Source of the DNA: Zoroaster sp. YZ-2022
Taxonomy: Eukaryota > Echinodermata > Asteroidea > Forcipulatida > Zoroasteridae
Reading direction: 5' to 3'
DNA length: 64,000 bases
NCBI GenBank assembly: GCA_029582265.1
Contig: CM055826.1
Location: forward strand, 38,353,060 to 38,417,059
Shown here: in pieces, positions 59,084 to 64,000 of the stretch
How the letters are laid out: the number at the start of each line of letters is the position of its first letter
How positions within the stretch are numbered: position 1 is the stretch's first letter
Translations under genes and position numbers: made by a program
The notes under the pieces: model-generated
What the model was told of the DNA's origin: nothing
Seen by the model: only the letters and a program-made list of their open reading frames with translations
Databases searched by the model: none

Positions 59084-60135
59084 TTTCATTGGTATAAACT
59101 AATGCTATATGTTTAAATACACATTTCAGTGTTTATGTTGTAATATATTTTATCCATTATTACATTTTATATTTTACTCAGAAACTGTGTCTTTATGTTT
59201 TTTATTCATCCTTCTTTTGAAGCCAAAGAGCCATGTTATCAAAACGATTTTTTTAATTTATTTATTGTTTCTTTTGCAAACATACATGTACCATTCGTAC
59301 CAAGTTTCATGAAAATAGGCAAAGGTTTAACAAATATGGAGGGCACTGAGTAACAAAAAAGTAAGTCCGTATAATTATAGTAAAACATTATCACACTTGT
59401 ATTAACAGATCAATATACCAGATCTAATTTCACTTTCAATTCCTTTTTATCTAAATTTTAACGGTGTGTATTGTTTGGAATAGCTTGAAACTGATATTGT
59501 ATACAATTGATAACATCCAACGTCAGACCTTTTATAGATATTATTTACTTTGAGGCATTTGTCTTAAAATTGTATCAGTTCATGTATTGTAACGTATTAC
59601 ATGTATTCCAAATCATTACTTTTTACAGTAAAAATATGAGAAAATCAGCGATGATTTAGAACATGCTTTTTAAAACCAAACTGTTGATCTTTCGTATCCC
59701 ATCACAATAGGAGCTTACTTTTTGAGCTGCATACCCTGGATAATTCGTAGCAGTTTTTTCTGTTTTGCGTTAAATGTGAAGTTTATGTCGTTTTTGAAAA
59801 ACGCTTTACCTACTGCAATTTGGTTCAAAGGAAGCCATAACCCGGAAGATTCGTTGCCTCAACCCGTCTGTTTTTTCGCGCTATGTCTTCCCTTGAGCCA
59901 TAAACAGGTTGTATTCAATTTAATGCAATTCCGTTTAACTCAATTCAGTGCAGTACAATTTATTTCATATTGCAATTACAAAAATAATACGTGATACACA
60001 ATACAATTTAACAGACCGTCATATAGGGCATTCCGCTATGATCACTTACGGGCAATAAATCATTATATGTACAATAAATTATTTCATGCTTAATTTTCAG
60101 TTTCCTGTGTATAAAGCCCGTGTACCTGGTAAGTT

Positions 60136-60875
60136 GTAGAAACATTGCTACAACGTAATTTGTACATTGTTACTACAACCAAAAATGCAATTCGCTGTAG
60201 AAGTAACGTAATTTATATACGTGCTCATAAGGTCACTGGAAAAGTCTTTAACGTTCCAACAACGTCTTCATTACTTTTATTCAACGTTGTTAGGACGTAT
60301 AGGGGAGCCGGCAAATTATCGTTGCTACAATGTTATTTGGACAACGTTATCACAACCAAAAATGCACGTTGTGGCAACGTTGTAATAACGTTTTTATAAG
60401 TGGTCATAAGGTCACTGGAAACGTGTCTTTAACGTTGCAACAACGTGTTTATTACGTTGCATCATTACGTTCTTAAGATGTATAGGGGAGTCGACAAAGT
60501 ATGGTTGCAACAACGTTATTTGGACAGCGTTATCACAACCAAAAATGCACGTTGTGGCAACGTTGTAATAACGTTTTTATAAGTGGTCATAAGGTCACTG
60601 GAAACGTGTATTTAACGTTGAAACAACGTTTATATTACGTTGCATCATTACGTTCTTAGGACATATAGGGGAGTCGACAATTAAGTATCGTTGCTACAAG
60701 TTTGGACAACGTTATCACAACCAAAAATGCACATTGTGGCAACGTTATAATAAAGTTTTTTAAGTGGTCATAAGGTCACTGCAAACGTGTCTTTAACGTT
60801 GCAACAACGTGTTTATTACGTTGTATTATTACGTTCTTAAGACGTATAGGGGAGTCGACAAAGTATCGTTATAAC
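60136..60875. repeat. AACGTT minisatellite, contig C
   Basis: The same four units as 17898-18640 with a few indels, for example a shortened segment near 60697. Confidence 0.85.
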
Positions 60876-61159
60876 TTTTTTCCAAAACCCAACTCCCATA
60901 ATTCATTGCACGCACAATTCCGATAAGGCTTATATATATATAGTGACCATAAGCATGGCATTTTGCGAGAAAGTCGGTCATTAGGGGGAGGATAACGACG
61001 GCATTTCAACTTCACGAGAGATGAGACATATAGGGAATAAATATCATGGTGGGAAAAAACAGTTCAAATGTTGAATTTTTGTTTACTAAAAATATTAACC
61101 CACTCTCTTCGCGTAATCCTCCAGCAGCCTACTTAAGCAGCAGCATTCCCCAGAGTCCG

Positions 61160-61340
61160 GCATTCTCCTGAGGACGATCAGAGCACACTGATCGAAACGT
61201 CGAGTTGTACCTCCAGTTCTTTTCCGAACTAATTACTACTCAATTGAGATTCCACATGGTGTCACCGCAATTAGTCTTACTTATCATCCTCACCATGCAA
61301 AGCTACAAGTTTTACCTATTAACCCACTACACTAATCTAG
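61160..61340 (+). repeat. same terminal repeat, contig C
   Basis: Matches 18935-19110, with CTGAGGACGATCAG before the loop. Confidence 0.5.
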
Positions 61341-62117
61341 GAAAAAGTAATTACTTTTGCTCTGAAACTAACGTAGATAACACAATTTATCTGACGTTTC
61401 TGACACTACTATAATAACTGGAAAGCTTTGAAGAAAAAACAACAGTTTCAATCTTAAATTCTTCAGTGTTTATAAATATAATTTTGATGAAGAATTAACG
61501 CTTAGCCTACCTCGTATGGTTCTCAGCACTGAACGAAACTCACAGCGATGGGTTGAATAACATCGTCCACAACTGAGACATCCCATACACGCATGATCAT
61601 TGAACGGTATGTCATATCACCGATCAAGGTCGCTTTTAAATGGTTTATATAAACCATGAGCGTAGGCAAGGGGTGGAGTGCGCCCCCTTTTGTTGGTAAA
61701 GTAGTGAAGCATAACAATGTCTTTAAATTAATTTTATAAATTCAGAAATTGTCGGTATTTAAAAACGTATTTCGTAATGACAGCAGTGTCAAATAATTTC
61801 TTAATTTTGTTTATATTGTTCGGCACTACTTGTGGATATTTCGAATAATGAATAATGAAGTCCTGTCAGTTTCACTGTGTGGGGCGCGCTGCTCACAGTC
61901 GAGTTGTGAAAAAACTAGGTTAAAAACTCAAAAAATATGCATCTTTAACTTGTGTATAACATATCAAATGATGAAAACTAATCAATTAACAAGATTTGAT
62001 GAAATCTAACCACATTATGCAATACACATCGATGAAAGACATCTTTACAAAACTTACTCTCAGGTTAAATTCCCCTTATACCCTGTCAAGTTCACAACAA
62101 TTATCCATATATATATA

Positions 62118-62702
62118 CAGGGTGTCCCCATAAAAAGTATACCGAGATAAAAATTACTGTAATGGCAAAACTACTTTATATATGGGAAAGAGAAATATAT
62201 CTCTAGAAAGGGCAGAATGTCCTCTTTGCAATGGTATACAGCTTGTGATGTTATTGACACAGATGAGTGAACAAACTAGACAGATGTTAAGGGTACTGAA
62301 AGCAGGACTGTGACAAGTTTGCATATTTTAATAACAAATCTCAACCATGCAAGTGTGCAGAATACCAAATGCCTTTGTTTTTTCAACACATTCTTGAAAA
62401 CAAGGATTGTACCTAAAACAATGTAATCTGCTTTGTTTTCGCTACTTACCTCAAAGTTTAATGTGCAGGTATTTTAAAATGTTTTTGGACCTTTTTATTC
62501 AAATATGCAAACTTGTCACAGTCCTGCTTTCAGTACCCTTAACATCTGTCTAATTTGTTCACTCATCTGTGTCAATAACATCACAAGCTGTATACCATTG
62601 CAAAGGACATTCTGCCCTTTCTAGAGATATTTCTCTTTCCCATATATAAAGTAGTTTTGCCATTACAGTAATTTTTATCTCGGTATACTTTTATGGGGAC
62701 AC

Positions 62703-62705
<3 letters not shown>
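62118..62705. mobile_element. mariner-like foldback MITE, 588 bp
   Basis: Ends CAGGGTGTCCCCATAAAA and TTTATGGGGACACCTG, flanked by TA, with arms of over 200 bp that are nearly perfect inverted copies. CAGGGTGTCCC-type ends with TA targets fit Tc1/mariner MITEs. No transposase inside. Confidence 0.85.
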
Positions 62706-62766
<61 letters not shown>

Positions 62767-63461
62767 ATCTATCTATCTATCTATCTATACATACATACGC
62801 TATCTATCTATACATACATACATACGCTATCTATCTATCTATACATATACATCTATCTATATATATATATACATCTATCTATCTATATATATACATCTAT
62901 CTATCTATATATATACATCTATCTATGTATATATATATATATATCTATCTATCTATACATACATACATACGCTATCTATCTATACATACATACATACGCT
63001 ATCTATCTATATATACATACGCTATCTATATATATAAATACATTCATTCTCTATCTATATATATATACATCTATCTATATATATATATACATCTATCTAT
63101 ATATATACATCTATCTATATATATATATATACATCTATCTATATATATATACATCTATCTATATATATATACATCTATATATATATACATCTATATATAT
63201 ATACATCTATATATATACATCTATATATATATATATACATCTATATATATATATACATCTATATATATATACATCTATATATATATACATCTATATATAT
63301 ATACATCTATATATATATACATCTATACATCTATACATCTATACATCTACACATCTATCTATACATCTATACATCTATACATCTATACATCTATACATCT
63401 ATACATCTATCTATCTATACATCTATCTATACATCTATCTATCTATACATCTATCTATACA

Positions 63462-63507
<46 letters not shown>

Positions 63508-63571
63508 GGGCTGTCTGTCGGGCTGTCTGTCTGTGTGTCGGTCTGTGTGTCTGTCTGTCTGTCTGTCTGCA
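62706..63571. repeat. compound microsatellite
   Basis: (TA)n, then alternating CTAT, ACATACAT and TATATA blocks, many ATACATCT units, and (CTGT)n at the right. The long Tyr/Ile/Ser reading frames across it are not genes. Confidence 0.95.
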
Positions 63572-63791
63572 TAGAGCGTAATACTAAATGCGCGTTCAAA
63601 TATGCATTAACTGGAGAACTCACACGGACCCTAGTAGTGCATCCAACAGGCTCTCCTTTCTTCACATTTGTTCACTTTATTGGGTAAACTAGATAACTTT
63701 TTTTTGCCACACCTTATAGCACATGTATGCATCATCCAACATGCACAAGGGACTATTCTTGTTTAGGGAGGAGGGCCAAAAATCATGGTAC

Positions 63792-64000
63792 AACCAAGCC
63801 TTTGAGAAGCATGGCCAGGCCCAGGCTACCTGGCCTCCTAATCTGTCTTTTGTGAGTCCTAATCTTGTAACAATACAGTACCTGCCAATCAACATAACCT
63901 GGGCTTCTGGAGGGCCTAGCCCAGCCAAGCAGAGCTCATTATATAGGCCAGTAGGCAGGGGAAAAGCCTGGGTCTGGCCGGGCTTCTCAAAGGCTTGGCT
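63792..64000. repeat. foldback element at window end
   Basis: CAAGCCTTTGAGAAGC near the left and GCTTCTCAAAGGCTTGGCT at the end are inverted copies; CCAGGCCCAGGC / GCCTGGGTCTGGCC extend the arms. May continue beyond the window. Confidence 0.6.

Noticed and set aside
62693..63581. Tyr/Ile/Ser-rich frames of 114 and 218 codons
   Set aside because: Pure microsatellite (TA, CTAT, CATA, CTGT); no stop codons by composition.

Overview
The window is animal nuclear DNA, most likely from a highly heterozygous marine invertebrate. An echinoderm or other invertebrate deuterostome is plausible, but that is inference from the intron-rich gene and the repeat types. Supporting signs are GT..AG introns, an ABCG2-type gene split over 17 small coding exons, tRNA-derived SINEs, piggyBac and Ty3/gypsy relics, many foldback elements, and very AT-rich intergenic DNA. 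Two runs of exactly 500 N (27762-28261, 45474-45973) mark scaffold joins, so the window is three contigs: A (1-27761), B (28262-45473) and C (45974-64000).

The real gene content is an ABC transporter of subfamily G (ABCG2/BCRP-like half-transporter), all on the minus strand, in at least three copies. Gene 2 can be read complete. Its coding exons 1-15 lie in contig B (42603 down to 28602) and exons 16-17 in contig A (21157 down to 20202). All splice phases fit and give 657 codons plus stop, against 655 aa for human ABCG2. Gene 1 shows only coding exons 1-4 (2988 down to 611) before the window ends. Gene 3 shows only exon 1 and most of exon 2 (46431 down to 45974) before the second gap. Contig A also carries a second, nearly identical set of exons 10-15 (27330 down to 21921). 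Because the end of contig A matches the start of contig B, this is most simply an unmerged haplotype overlap, not a true tandem exon duplication.

The DNA between genes comes in related blocks: about 2.5-19.9 kb (A), 42.1-45.1 kb (B, compact, about 15 kb missing) and 46.0-62.1 kb (C). A and C differ by insertions and deletions that date events. A carries a 3.2 kb piggyBac (14464-17684) whose empty TTAA site is at 59920 in C. C carries a SINE (58709-59083) absent from A. Both share a gypsy LTR (ending at 7457 and 50702) but keep different parts of the element behind it. B carries a 763 bp solo LTR-like insert (43218-43980) on top of the deletion junction, and an inverted relative of it lies at 57180-57955 in C.

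The rest is repeats: two minisatellites built on CAACATTGG and AACGTT motifs, a palindromic AAGACATTTAAATGTCTT array, several foldback/MITE families, Penelope-like terminal repeats with a stem-loop followed by GAAACGTC, and a large microsatellite field at 62706-63571. I see no new enzymatic or defence system. The most interesting signals are the ABCG2-like array, a cluster of amino-acid changes between gene copies next to the Walker A exon, and the comparative record of transposon events between blocks.
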